This document shows, one piece after another, positions 21,821-31,929 of a stretch of DNA of 32,451 nucleotides; position 1 is the stretch's first letter; every line of letters begins with the position of its first letter. Below the pieces are notes generated by a model that was not told where the DNA came from, searched no databases, and saw only the letters and a list, made by a program, of their open reading frames with translations. The DNA is from Phoronis australis (taxonomy: Eukaryota; Phoronida; Phoronidae): NCBI GenBank assembly GCA_002633005.1, contig NMRA01001270.1, positions 1 through 32,451 on the forward strand. Direction: 5' to 3'. Made by a program: the position numbers and the translations under genes.

Positions 21821-22498
21821 GTCAGGAGACTAGGAGACCTACAGTGTCACATGCTCATAACCCATCTAGACCAGCGTCGTTTGAGAAAAACTCAGATCAG
21901 TCCAAAACAGTCCATACATCGAACAGTTACAAAGTGAGCGATTTAATGAGCGACACAAAAGACGACTTCGATTATTCGCAAGGGAATCAGAACGCGATTG
22001 GAACGCACGTGGCTGCTTCGCCATGCAAGGAAAGCGCGGTACTCAACGTGCTTGGTCAGTTGCCGGACGAAACTTCGGAAGTGAACAAATATGTAACGAG
22101 ACCTTCTTCTCTTTCTGAAATTCGTCCTAGCCGAAATCAGGATCTAACAGTTGGCAAGTTCAATAAAACAGAAATCGCAGTGTCTACAACGACTACAACA
22201 ACTTCAAGGACGTCCACGGCAGTTATGCATAGTACACCTACGTGCGCACAATCATCCTCTACTCCGCGAATGTCACCTCCAGATTTAAAGAATGATGCTT
22301 CGTGGGTGCCAACAGAAGAAACCACCGTCACTTAAACTTGTTACGAACATAATGATACGGGAGAGGTTTTCTTTTATATGAATCGAGAAGAAAGTCGACG
22401 ATTCCGAAATCGACATGATTATCAGCAGTCATCCACCAGTTGCGGTAGCGTAACGTCGGATGATGAAGTCCCTATTGCATCGCCAGGACGTCCAAGTG
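21821..22498 (+). CDS. Paralog B, linker exon interrupted by an in-frame stop
   Basis: The acceptor is ATTCTTTTAG at 21820 and the donor CCAAGTG|GTAAGT is at 22499, both in phase 1; the exon is 678 nt long. It is the counterpart of 2370-3128: RRPTVSHAHNPSRPASFEKN matches one unit of the A repeat, followed by VLNVLGQLPDETSEVNKYV, a STTTTTTSRTST run and the CYEHNDTGEV motif. A TAA at 22333-22335 sits just before CYEH, where paralog A reads TQK. After it the frame continues open for 54 codons to a well-formed donor. If the stop is real, the product ends at 808 residues without the death domain. Confidence 0.65.
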
Positions 22499-23843
22499 GT
22501 AAGTTGATTCTTCCCTCTCCTTAAGCTTTACGGTCTATCATGACTGACCAAGACCACTATTGTTCGGATGTAGCTGGGGTGTTATTTTAAGGACAAAAAC
22601 TAAAATACCCAGTGTGTTGTTCTTTGCTAACGCATACTACGAGGTGCCACTACTAAACGGTCTACCACAACTCAAGTCGCTAAGTTAATCGCGAAGTTCG
22701 ATATCCGCCATAAGCTTTAACAGGTACTCACTGGTCCTTTATTTAGCGGATGTTCCTATCAGCAAAAGCGTGCTTTAGATTGGTCTTTGCACGTAGATAT
22801 TGTCATTATGCATGTTGAATGTCAACTTGTAGTCAATGGCCAGAGCGAGATACTTAGCACATTCGACAGTCTTCAATATTATGTCTTGTAGGAAGTAATT
22901 AGTATGTGTTTTCATTTGTTAATAATTCTAATGCCATTGCACTTCCCTTGGTTGAAGTTCTTTCTTCTTTAGAGTTGAGTGCTTCTTGAACCTGCCGCGA
23001 GTCGTGTTTAAGATTCATTTCCAGACTCAATTTCGCTTTAGAGCCTTTTAGAATTAGAAGATACGTTGTCTCCTTACTTTGTTGCCAGTGACTCGTCTCC
23101 TGACCAAATTTTCTATTTGGGTCCTCTTTGTGTTCCTATACACCGTATTCACGCAGTTGCCGTTTTAAAAGAGAGCCTCTTTTTAGGTTTTAAAAACAGT
23201 TCATTTTGCGCTTAAATACAACACAAAGCTTGATTATTTTGCGTGCCTCGTAAACAATCTTATAAAAGTACATTTATTGTGTCCGGATTTGTATCCAGTT
23301 GTTCTCTACTATTTCAGCCGACTTCATTAAGATGGTATAACAAAACCTACTTTAGACTTAAACCTGGTCTTCCTAAACCTTAGTGGATTTAGACCAGGTT
23401 TTACCAGACCACTGGTCTAAAAGTTAAACCACCTTTATGAAACGTAAATTATCTTCAAAAGTGGTCCGATTTAAACCAGGTTTAACTTTAATGCACCTTT
23501 TGTGAAATCGTCTGTTTATGTTTTGACCTATGCCACTGTCCTCGCAAATGAGTCCCTGGCAAAAGCAAAAGTGTTGGCAATGCGCTACACATGCAGAGTT
23601 TTGGCCATCATTATTGCTCTGTCTTTGAAACATGCCTCTAATAAGCGCGGCAACCCTCATGTATTACATCGGGAATTCCTTGGCTGTCCAAAATTAGAAG
23701 ATTCTGAGACAATGCAGTTGGACCCGCAAATGAAAGTTTTGTACAAAAATTAAAAAAAAAAAACTTGGCGAGTATCATTGATTGAAACAGGCTGAGGAAA
23801 GTTATCTCGTGCATCTAAACTGTTGTTTACATGCTGTTTTTAG
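22499..23843. other. Last intron of paralog B
   Basis: This intron is 1345 nt, against 789 nt in paralog A. Much of the difference is a repeat-rich insertion at about 23335-23515 and the A-rich tract that ends near 23763. Confidence 0.55.
23335..23515. mobile_element. MITE-like segment with repeated TAAACCTGG / CCAGGTTTA motifs
   Basis: The motif CTTAAACCTGGT and its inverse ACCAGGTTT recur at about 23359, 23391 and 23475. The flanks carry CCACCTTTATGAAACG and GCACCTTTTGTGAAATC, which resemble each other and Harbinger-type MITE ends. Exact ends were not resolved. Confidence 0.4.
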
Positions 23844-24100
23844 ACGTTAAGAACTCCACAAAATTGGGCGTGGGCACCGGGATCAGTAAAGAGTGGAAGA
23901 CACTTGGTCGACAGCTTCAGCTATGTGAGACCGAACTGGACAACATCGAACATTCTACTCGTTCATTAAAAGAAAAAGGTATTGGAGTAATACAGACTTG
24001 GTTAAACAAGAATGGTTCAGAGGCAACAAACAAACGTCTGGGAGAAGCCTTGGTTGCCTGCGATCAACGTCGGCTTGCAGAGATATACAATCTATCTTGA
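23844..24100 (+). CDS. Paralog B, terminal exon: death domain
   Basis: The acceptor is TGCTGTTTTTAG at 23843 and the stop TGA is at 24098-24100, with phase-1 entry. The exon gives 84 residues forming a death domain: ISKEWKTLGRQLQL, TELDNIEHS, LKEKG, VIQTWLNKNGSEATNKRLG, EALVACDQRRLAEIYN. The core hydrophobic pattern and the two Trp residues are intact. It is about two thirds identical to 3918-4201 and shows no stops or frameshifts, so the domain seems to have stayed under constraint although an upstream stop would prevent its translation. It ends nine residues earlier than paralog A. Confidence 0.8.
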
Positions 24101-26464
24101 TCAAAAGGGTCGGTTTTAACATCTATTTGGACTATGGGGAGACATTTTCGAAGGGCCAAAAAAATCGTTATTTTTCACCTTTCTTCACTTGTGAATGACG
24201 CGACTGTTCTTTGTGACTAAAATTCTATGTTAAGGAAAACTTGGGACCGATTTTGTAGAAATAAATTACCTCAATGTAGTTTGTTTTTTGTACAGCTAAA
24301 TCGAGGGAAGTGCTTTTTTAAGTTGTGATGTTTTTTTCTATATAAATATTTTGTGTTGTGTGTGTGTTAAAAAGTTTTGTTTGTAGGGACATGGAGTTTC
24401 ATAACATATTTGAGGATGTCCATGATGAGAACGTTTTCTTGATGTTATCACCTGTAAATCATTAACTACTGGAGACTCCATTAATACGATGCTATAGCAA
24501 CACATTGTTTCATAAATATCCATACTGATGGTTGGGATTTTCAAAACGTTTTTATTTACGCTGTTTTACGAAGTTGACTGATATACAAAGTCATGTGTTC
24601 AGAACATGTAAGAAAAATGAGTCGCAAAGTAACCTAAAGACGACACAAACACTATCGGCCTTTGTGAGGAAGAGCCATAATGTTGGATGGGTATGCAGGA
24701 CGTGTGGATGAAACAGCACGTTAAAATGCTCAGACTCTATCGACAGCGGTTCATTCAAATGGATTTCGACGCATGCGATGAGGATCAATGCAGCTCTGTC
24801 GCCAACCAGTCGATTGCTATCTTCTTGTGACGTAACAGGTGATCAAATGAAACTATTCTTGCCCATTATAGATTTGATGACTACACCTTAAGATTAATTA
24901 CTATAATGCAGTCTGAAATTAGGTTAATGATAAATTAAACTTCGGCATTTTGTGATGTGAAATTGTTTACGGTGAGCGTGCAGGTATGGTTTAGCGTTGC
25001 AGTCAATTTGGAGAAGTTGTAATTATTCGACACTTGCGCTTTAAGATTTGCTTTACAATAAATTAGATGTTCAAAATTTACTAACCAAATTTGCCCGTAA
25101 CTCTTAAAAGCTATTGAACAGTATTTGTTGCTTCAAACAAATTAGTGATTTAGTTTTAGTTAACATGTGCTAAAAGGATAAAGGAGTCTTCATTATCCAT
25201 TGATACTTGTAGGGAAAGGAGCTACTTAAATCAGTTTACAAATATTTCGAACACAAGATTGGGTTGTGAAGATATCTTTATTGTCTACGACTAATGATGC
25301 AAACAGACAGAAACTACTATTAATTTTTTACTACTGTATACTGTGTGATAAGCATGAGTAGTAGTTGACTACTATTTCAGTTGAAGTAAAGAAAGTTCGT
25401 TAAAGACATACTCCCCATGTAGAAAGGATGGATATCAAACTACAATAAATGCGTTGTCGAGCGGAGTGACTGCGCGCACGAAAAAAAGTTAGTTTCCCCA
25501 AGCGTAGAATCGGGTATAAACTTATTCCACTCGTCTATAGATATCGAGGCCGGAATTTTCCAGTGTTTGCAATCATACCCATGACATAAATTTATTTCCA
25601 TGCTGTTTTCACCATGTTTACAAGGGAAATTCTCCCGCCGATTGCGGATCCAGGTAACTTCCATCGCAGTTTTCAAAATTGAACTGGCATATTATCTGAA
25701 AAAGCTTAAGTATATTTTCACAAAAAATGGTTGCTTATAATATTTTGAAAACGAAAGGCAAATCTTTGCCACCATATTCTAGCACCGTATGTAGTATACA
25801 ATATAAGCAGGTTTCGTGTGTGCAAAAAGTATGAATGTGGCTTGGCCAGCTCTAGCTGTACTACGTACAACCGGTGACACGTCTGTAAGGACTTGTTAAT
25901 TTGTAGTGTAATTACTTAACTTAGTTATCTAATAAAAAAACAATCTGAACGGACGACTTTGTGGGGCAAATTCCTGTAGTTGTATTTTATTAACAGGTGA
26001 GAAACTGTCGTTTCGCTTGATAAAAACAGTGAAATATCACATTAACTTTAAAAACACCTTTCAGACTCCGCTTTCCCCCAGCACGAACAGAAAAAAAATA
26101 GTGTAAAAAATAACCAACGTTATCCATAAAACTTTTAAAATTGTACGAAGACATGGTCCTATCATTTCTAAATGCACCTACATTTGTGTTAACATAATTT
26201 AAAGACACTGAACTGAAAGGTTTTCAGCCAAGGCTGTACACGATTGATATAGTCCGTTGGTAAAATCAAAGTCAAGTACTAAATTACTTTCTTATTGGTC
26301 ATAATCAATAATTTTGTCGAATATAATCGGTCATCAAGCCACCACTATTTTAATAAAATGCCTCATGACAACCGCCTCAAGTTTAATTACTAGCCACACG
26401 AGCAGATAACAGAGAGAACTCAAAAAACGCGTGGTGCGATCTGAGTGGTAGGCATGGTAAGCAT
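24101..26464. other. 3' flank of paralog B, non-coding
   Basis: After the stop and a candidate poly(A) signal this stretch is AT-rich, and I see no exon, RNA gene or clear repeat in it. Confidence 0.4.
24260..24265 (+). terminator. Candidate polyadenylation signal of paralog B
   Basis: AATAAA lies 160 nt after the stop of the death-domain exon and is followed by a GT/T-rich stretch (GTAGTTTGTTTTTTGT), the usual layout of a cleavage site. Confidence 0.5.
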
Positions 26465-26600
26465 ATTAATTCCAAGTGGAGAGAGTTGTCGAGGCAAATG
26501 AAAACCTGGCAACTTGAAAATGACCAGTCACAATCTATTTTGATCACATTGGAGCCAAAACTTCCACAACGTTCGCAAATTACAGACGACGCTTAGACAA
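26440..26600 (+). pseudogene. Possible death-domain exon relic
   Basis: One frame reads INSKWRELSRQMKTWQLEND and then decays to a stop near 26596. KWRELSRQM...LEND matches the first part of the death domains here (EWKSLGRQLKL..TELENID) in spacing and residues. Later helices are unrecognisable and no good acceptor is present. It lies at the start of the block that is duplicated from 7515-8065. It could be a third, decayed death-domain exon or a chance resemblance. Confidence 0.3.
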
Positions 26601-27015
26601 CAGCCAACCAAAGTACCACAGCCGTGACGCCTGGAACGTCCGTTATCCTGTAATTAATGAAGACCAAACCGCTTTAGGAAATTGTGCAATTCTAGAATCA
26701 GCAGAAAATTTACTAATCTAACCATGATAAATTACAATAACAATATTTCTTACTGTTTGCAAAAGGGTCCACTGGTATTCTTACAACACGATGTTGAACC
26801 AACAAAGCAGGTTTTAAACAAACAAGATATTCAGTATCATCTAAAATCGGGTGAACTGCAGATGTATGATTTTAACAACAAGAGGTTTTCTGAACAGGCA
26901 CACCGTTTTTTTGTGCTTTATTGTGGTCATGCAGGGGGGGGGGGGGGNGGGTAACCCCATGATAACCACACAGATCTGCCACTATATTTCAAAACTGCTT
27001 GATACTGCTCTTGCA
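26465..27015 (+). repeat. Duplicated block downstream of paralog B
   Basis: Counterpart of 7515-8065 in the same orientation, with offsets of about 18.87-18.95 kb. The local change in offset is partly explained by a G-run insertion at 26934-26951. Confidence 0.6.
26934..26951. repeat. G homopolymer with an ambiguous base
   Basis: A run of about 18 G is interrupted by N at 26948. Its length is probably not reliably assembled. Confidence 0.9.
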
Positions 27016-27089
27016 GAACACATTCGAATATCCAAAGTTAGCGCAAAAGTAAGACAAAATCCCCATCTTGTAGGGTAACCAGCCTTCGG

Positions 27090-27213
27090 TTCAGTAACGC
27101 TAGGACCTAGCTAAAAAGCAAGACTTCGAGAGATCACGTGAGATGTTGCAGTGTATTTCAAATGAGAACACGTGATTTTGTCTAAACTTTAGCTAGGTCC
27201 TAGCGTTACTGAA
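27090..27213. mobile_element. Complete MITE, 124 bp, with 26-bp perfect inverted repeats
   Basis: The left end TTCAGTAACGCTAGGACCTA (27090 onward) is exactly inverted at the right end, up to GGTCCTAGCGTTACTGAA at 27213; the match runs 26 bp without mismatch. The inside contains AAGCAAGACTTCG and GAGAACACGTGATTTTG, shared with the inverted copy at 30161-30274. It is too short to code, so it is a non-autonomous element. Confidence 0.85.
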
Positions 27214-29688
27214 GCATGGCAGCATAGGTCTATGGACCTGCATATGAAAAACCAGCATGAGGTCTAACAAACCTCATCAGAATTCCCACTGTGAAGTAAC
27301 AGGTTAGCATCATGACCAATAGGGAAGCCGGTAAAAATTCCCGGTTCTTCTTATCTGGCAAAAAGATCTAAAAGTATGACGTCAAAAATGCACTGAACTG
27401 GTATGCTTAAGACCAGCACAATGTGAAGGTTTTGACCACATTAAGAAATTTTCAGTTGAGAAACAGTTATATCATAAACAGAACTCTTAGTGAGAATATG
27501 TATCTTTCAGATTGATATCGCTGCTCATAACGAAAAGTAGCATCACATCACAATGCAAAATCAAATGTGGTGATAAACTTGTTCCAGCTCCCCAGGGGGC
27601 ACTATTGTTGCCAAAAATAAGAAGGAACTGAGATGTATTTTGCTCTTGAAGAAAAAAGTCAACAAAATATGTTGTGGTTCTCCAAGGAAACATGCCAACG
27701 CATATCGACCAAACAAGAATTCTAGTCACAAACGAGGAACCTTACAATGGTACTCATTACAATTTGCCGAGTCAAAATTCTAATATCACATCACTCTCTT
27801 TACAAACAAAAGAACATTTCAATATTTGCAATCCTAGATAAACTGAAATCCAGGTTCAACATTTCTTAACTTCAGAGCCAGCGCAAATGGAGAGCTATTC
27901 TATTAGCTCAGCTGGCTGCCTCAAGTGAAATTTAACCTCATGACATTGATACACGCACAGTGAGGCAAAATGGTCACTGATCATTTAACCACAATCATAG
28001 TTAACAGCATAAGTGCAGTACAAACAGTTACAACTGGCCAGCGAAACTTGCTTTGTTGAATTTAATAGTTGATGCAATAATTAATTTTCATTGGCTATGA
28101 AAAGTAATTGGCTAAGCACTGTGAGAACTTATGCACGCCAGGTAAAAAAAGCCAATAACAGAGTCATTCACTTCAATGCATCGCAAGGCATTTTGCTACA
28201 GAGGCGAGCTATGAGCATGCGAGGCACCTAACTCTCTGTATTCGTGGCTGTTATCTAAGCAACAGGCTGAATGAACTTGTGACTACTTCACTTGTAGTGA
28301 GTCGTATTTTTACGCGTCAACATGAGCTGTCTGCCAGATGAGCTCGCAACTCTAGGTTTGCGCTGGCTCTAAATGTACATATTAACAATAAACCTGAGAT
28401 GACAAAATGATTAAAGAAACAAGAGCTGTACCAACATGCTTTTATAACTGTGTTATCAGTTACTCTGCCTAGATGACCCATACTATCTATAATACACACA
28501 CAAATGATGGCAATGTTTTGAGTGTGCTTAAAAAAATTTTTCTACAATGCCTCACTTATCAAACAAAATCAAAAAGATGCCGATTGGCACCAAGATCGTA
28601 TTCTCAATAATGAGCACTGCTAAACTTGGAAAAATCAAAAACTATCACACAGGGCTATCTCTCGCTTCGAGGGAGTGCGTCTGTGTCTTCTGAGTGAAGG
28701 ACTTTGGAACCACTTCTCTACTACAAGGTAAATCTTTCAATATTAAAAACCCCCACAACCATTTTTGGCACTGATATTTAGCTTCAAAGACAAACCATCA
28801 AGGGTCCTTTCCCAACACATCAGTAATGGATCACAGGCGCTGTGCATTTACACGTGCCTAACACTTGCATGACCTGTTTATGAGCATACAATATTTTTCA
28901 AAATAAACTGGGCATATTTTGGAAGACTGCTGTCAGAATTTAATAAACTTAGACACAGTTTACGACAATTAATTGCAAAAGGGTGATCCTTATGTAGTTA
29001 GTCGACCACTAAAAGGAGATCCTATTTAGTGAGTTCTACCATTGAATGGGAGTAGTACTGCATTACACTGACAAAGAACATTCTCTAAACATAACTGGTT
29101 GCTGCCATCATCTCATTTAACTAACTGTACAGTGGTTTTCAATTATCACCTAAGATATGTCAATGTTTCAAAAAGGAAAAGCAAATGGAGAGCAGTTAAA
29201 CATCTATCCAAATAGATTAATTGATTTTAATCAGGATAAATTTCTTCAAAATCATACAATTAATGCTTTTGTATGACAACATTTACAAGAATGGTGTCTA
29301 TCAGCCTTCTGTGACAAAAGATGAAGCAGCTTGGAAACGATTGTATCAAATTAAACACTGACGACAGATTTGTCAATGTTTCTTCTTGGCAGGGCTTGTA
29401 ATGACCAATGACAAAAGACAAAAAAAAAACGAAAATTTTCCAGGTGACATATTATTCTACAAATAATAAGGATTATGTAACAGAAATATTTTTGTCTTGT
29501 AAAATTTAACTGTGAGAAATGTTTTTGCATGAATAAAGTTCAAATAATTATAAAAAAGAGACAAACAGAGCAAACTAGAAATCAAAAAAAGAGGATATTG
29601 AAACCAAAAAAGAAGGAAATTGTCTTTAAGTGGAAAATTCTAAACGCTGGCTTATCCGTGTTTTCTAACCAGCAATTTAGGCTTGACA
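27214..29688. other. Non-coding stretch downstream of the minus-strand gene
   Basis: No supported exon. A TTAGCTCAGCTGG sequence at about 27911 looks like a tRNA A box, but the B-box position is poor (CATTGATACAC), so at best it is an eroded tRNA-like SINE. Confidence 0.35.
29392..29450. mobile_element. End fragment of the CAGGGCTT element
   Basis: CAGGGCTTGTAATGACCAAT followed by GACAAAAGAC matches the left end of the element at 30934-31440 (CAGGGCTTGGAATGACCAAT). No matching right end was seen. Confidence 0.55.
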
Positions 29689-29694
29689 TTTATT
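29689..29694 (-). terminator. Candidate polyadenylation signal of the minus-strand gene
   Basis: TTTATT (AATAAA on the minus strand) lies about 150 nt past the stop codon of the exon 29843-29933. Confidence 0.45.
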
Positions 29695-29842
29695 CCTCAA
29701 CTATTGCTTAAAGATGGTGGACGTTCTTGCCGAAAAATGTCATGATCAAAACACTCTCTACCTCTCTTCATATAGAGTGAAAGTATGCGCGCGGTACACT
29801 GTCACAATTATTGCACAGCAGGCTCTGGCAGTTGTCATAATT

Positions 29843-29933
29843 TTACGTGCCACTCTGTTCGCTTTCTATCATGAACTGTTCGAAAGCTTCAGCAATTTCA
29901 TCTTCATCAGCGTCCTCGTATACATCTAACGAT
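29843..29933 (-). CDS. Last coding exon of an unidentified minus-strand gene, acidic C-terminus
   Basis: On the minus strand, acceptor TTTGATTTGCAG is followed by a 91-nt coding segment to TAA at 29843-29845. Its first base completes a codon left in phase 2 by exon 31930-32066 (GC plus A gives Ala), so the two exons join in frame. The peptide is SLDVYEDADEDEIAEAFEQF followed by MIESEQSGT, strongly acidic and helical. Clean splice sites, matching phase, coherent composition and a poly(A) signal beyond make this a confident exon although it is too short to stand out as an open frame. I do not recognise the family. Confidence 0.75.
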
Positions 29934-30160
29934 CTGCAAATCAAAGAAGATGTCGGGTACAAATCGAGGTGAGCAGCGTTCTCCACTCACAGACAAAAGT
30001 GCAGACTACATGTGGCATTCAAGGGGAAAACAAACATTAATTAATTGGTATTACCTTTAAATGTCTAGGACCTTATTAACTACGCATGCAGTCAATAGTC
30101 AAGTTATGTAAATGTTACAGTGAAAGGTTTCATTATTGAAGGCAGTGTTGTGTATTTGAG

Positions 30161-30274
30161 TTCAGCAATGCTAGGACCTCGCTAAAATCTAGCGAAAATC
30201 ATGTGTTCTCATTTCAATATCACACGTAATTTTTGCGAAGTCTTGCTTTTTAATGAGGTTCTAGCAGTGCTGTA
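30161..30274. mobile_element. MITE copy, inverted relative to 27090-27213
   Basis: The left end TTCAGCAATGCTAGGACCTC pairs with the right end, whose reverse complement is TACAGCACTGCTAGAACCTC. The interior, read on the minus strand, has GCAAGACTTCGC and GAGAACACATGATTTTCGC, matching the complete copy at 27090-27213. It is more diverged than that copy. Confidence 0.75.
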
Positions 30275-30280
30275 CTTTAT

Positions 30281-30361
30281 CCAGGCCTCAAGAGGGATTC
30301 AAACCCATGACATCAAGGAGGGTGCAGCGTGATGCTTTCCAAATAGAGCTAAAAGCTAACG
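30281..30361 (-). repeat. tRNA-like / SINE fragment
   Basis: Read on the minus strand, a TAGCTCTATTTGG block (30339-30351) resembles a pol III A box, and GGTTTGAATCC (30295-30305) is a near-consensus B box at about tRNA spacing. It ends GAGGCCTGG. The acceptor stem does not pair convincingly, so this is a tRNA-derived SINE or pseudo-tRNA rather than a working gene. Confidence 0.5.
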
Positions 30362-30404
30362 CAGCAAGTAGTCGAGTATTTTAAAGATTATGTAGGACTA
30401 AAAA

Positions 30405-30665
30405 ACTGTCCAACACCATATCTCAGAAATAGCTGACTGTATTCATATGAATCTGTCAGATATCATGCGTTATACACTGTTCTCTAAAACACTGTTAGCG
30501 ATTGCTTCAAAAATGTTCCACTTTTGCATGACGGGCTACCAAAAAAGGACTTTCATGGTTCTCATCAAAAAAAAAATGAAAAAAAGATAATTTAGAAAAC
30601 AGTACTTTTTTGAGATTTCATCCTGAACATTTATATCAAACAAAGTCATGTGCTATGTTGCCACG
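30405..30665 (-). repeat. Dispersed repeat family R1, copy 3 (inverted)
   Basis: The reverse complement carries TTTGTTTGATATAAATGTTC, AAGTGGAACATTTTTGAAGC and GAACAGTGTATAACGC, in the same order as 3360-3580 and 6075-6305. Confidence 0.5.
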
Positions 30666-30933
30666 GATGTACATTTCCTTTTTGATAAATTTCATAAAAA
30701 GGACATGGTCACCTAACCCAGTTAATACCATATGGGTGTGAAGTCAAACATCAAACTCTACAGCTTTTCTACCTTCACATACTTTTTCAAAATTAAAATC
30801 TATGGTTTTGTGAAAGCTTGGCTTAATACACAGACTAGGCGATGAAGTCCTACACAATCATGACTCTTTCATTGCCAAGTTTTAGGACTGCATTTCCCAG
30901 TGCCATATTAATGTTGAGGTTATGTATAACATA

Positions 30934-31440
30934 CAGGGCTTGGAATGACCAATGACAACAAACGCGGAAACTTTTACGGCCGAAATCATGCGCGCTACCC
31001 AACCTTGAAATGGTCGGTGTGAACCTTTCCCCGAGAAAAATCGGGAGGACTAAAAAAAAAGAAAAAAAAACGTTACCACTATTAGTAGCATGCGTCTGCG
31101 TCCTTTTAGCTCGGCCGTCCACTCCCAACCCACACATTTTTGGCTGCAGAGGCGTAGTATTTGTCACCGCGGTTTACAATAACACGAGACGCCATTGAAA
31201 ATCCCACCACGTTATCCCAGATGCCCCGGCAATGTTGACAATTTATGTTCCTCCGAAACATAAAGAGCAACTTCCGCTTTTTGAGGTGAACGTCGTCTGA
31301 AACGCCGCGGTAAGAAAGGAATTTGCCGCGGAAATTTTATATCAAATCCGATTTTTTTACGCGGAAATATAATAAAATGCGCGGACAGAACATTTGAAAA
31401 AAGCGGAAATTCGCGTTTCTGCGGAAAATTCTAAGCCCTG
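30934..31440. mobile_element. Non-autonomous DNA element with CAGGGCTT ends and 6-bp target duplication
   Basis: It starts CAGGGCTTGGAAT and ends ATTCTAAGCCCTG, whose inverse is CAGGGCTTAGAAT. AACATA directly abuts both ends (30928-30933 and 31441-31446), a 6-bp target-site duplication. The 507-bp interior is richer in CpG than its surroundings and has many GCGGAAA motifs but no transposase. CAGGG-type ends suggest hAT, although hAT normally makes 8-bp duplications, so the superfamily is open. Confidence 0.7.
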
Positions 31441-31929
31441 AACATAGCTTTCAAACAAAAAAATGATAGAAAATCATTATTTATTGGAGGGTTGTTATGA
31501 CCTTTCAGGGCAAGATGCACACACATCATGTAAAGATATGTGTATACTAAGGTAGAGTATTCAAGATGTTCGGTGCAAAAACACTATCAATGGTCAATGA
31601 AGGGATTTGGTTCAAAATCATACCCTGCCGGTCCCAGTTCATATATCGTCTCTGATCCTGAATCGGAAAATTTTAAATGTATAGATAGGCACATCACTGA
31701 GTGCAAGTAAGAATTTGATGCCTATCACAATAAAAGTACGCCAATGGCGCAAAAACACATTCTACTTTGATTTGTGACGATGTTGACTGAAAATGTAATC
31801 ACAAGGTATGCTAAAGTCTACCCCTCAAAAACGTGATGCATGTGGATAACCAGAACCACTTTGAATAGGAACAACTGTTGACCAGGAATTAGATATCTCA
31901 CATCTGATCAGACCACCATGATTACTTAC

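Larger units (their letters stand above)
29934..31929 (-). other. Last intron of the minus-strand gene, transposon-filled
   Basis: This ~2.0-kb intron contains a MITE (30161-30274), a tRNA-like fragment (30281-30361), repeat R1 copy 3 (30405-30665) and the CAGGG-ended element (30934-31440). Open frames inside it (for example 30850-31198, both strands) belong to the inserted element and look non-coding. Confidence 0.6.

Noticed and set aside
23502-23753. 83-codon open frame in the last intron of paralog B
   Set aside because: No recognisable domain. It follows MITE-like sequence, ends in an A-rich tract and has an antisense frame of similar length over part of it.
26682-27078. Open frames around the G run
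   Set aside because: They cross the N-containing homopolymer and lie in a duplicated non-coding block.
27905-27975. tRNA gene suggested by TTAGCTCAGCTGG
   Set aside because: No proper B box and no acceptor stem; at most a decayed SINE.
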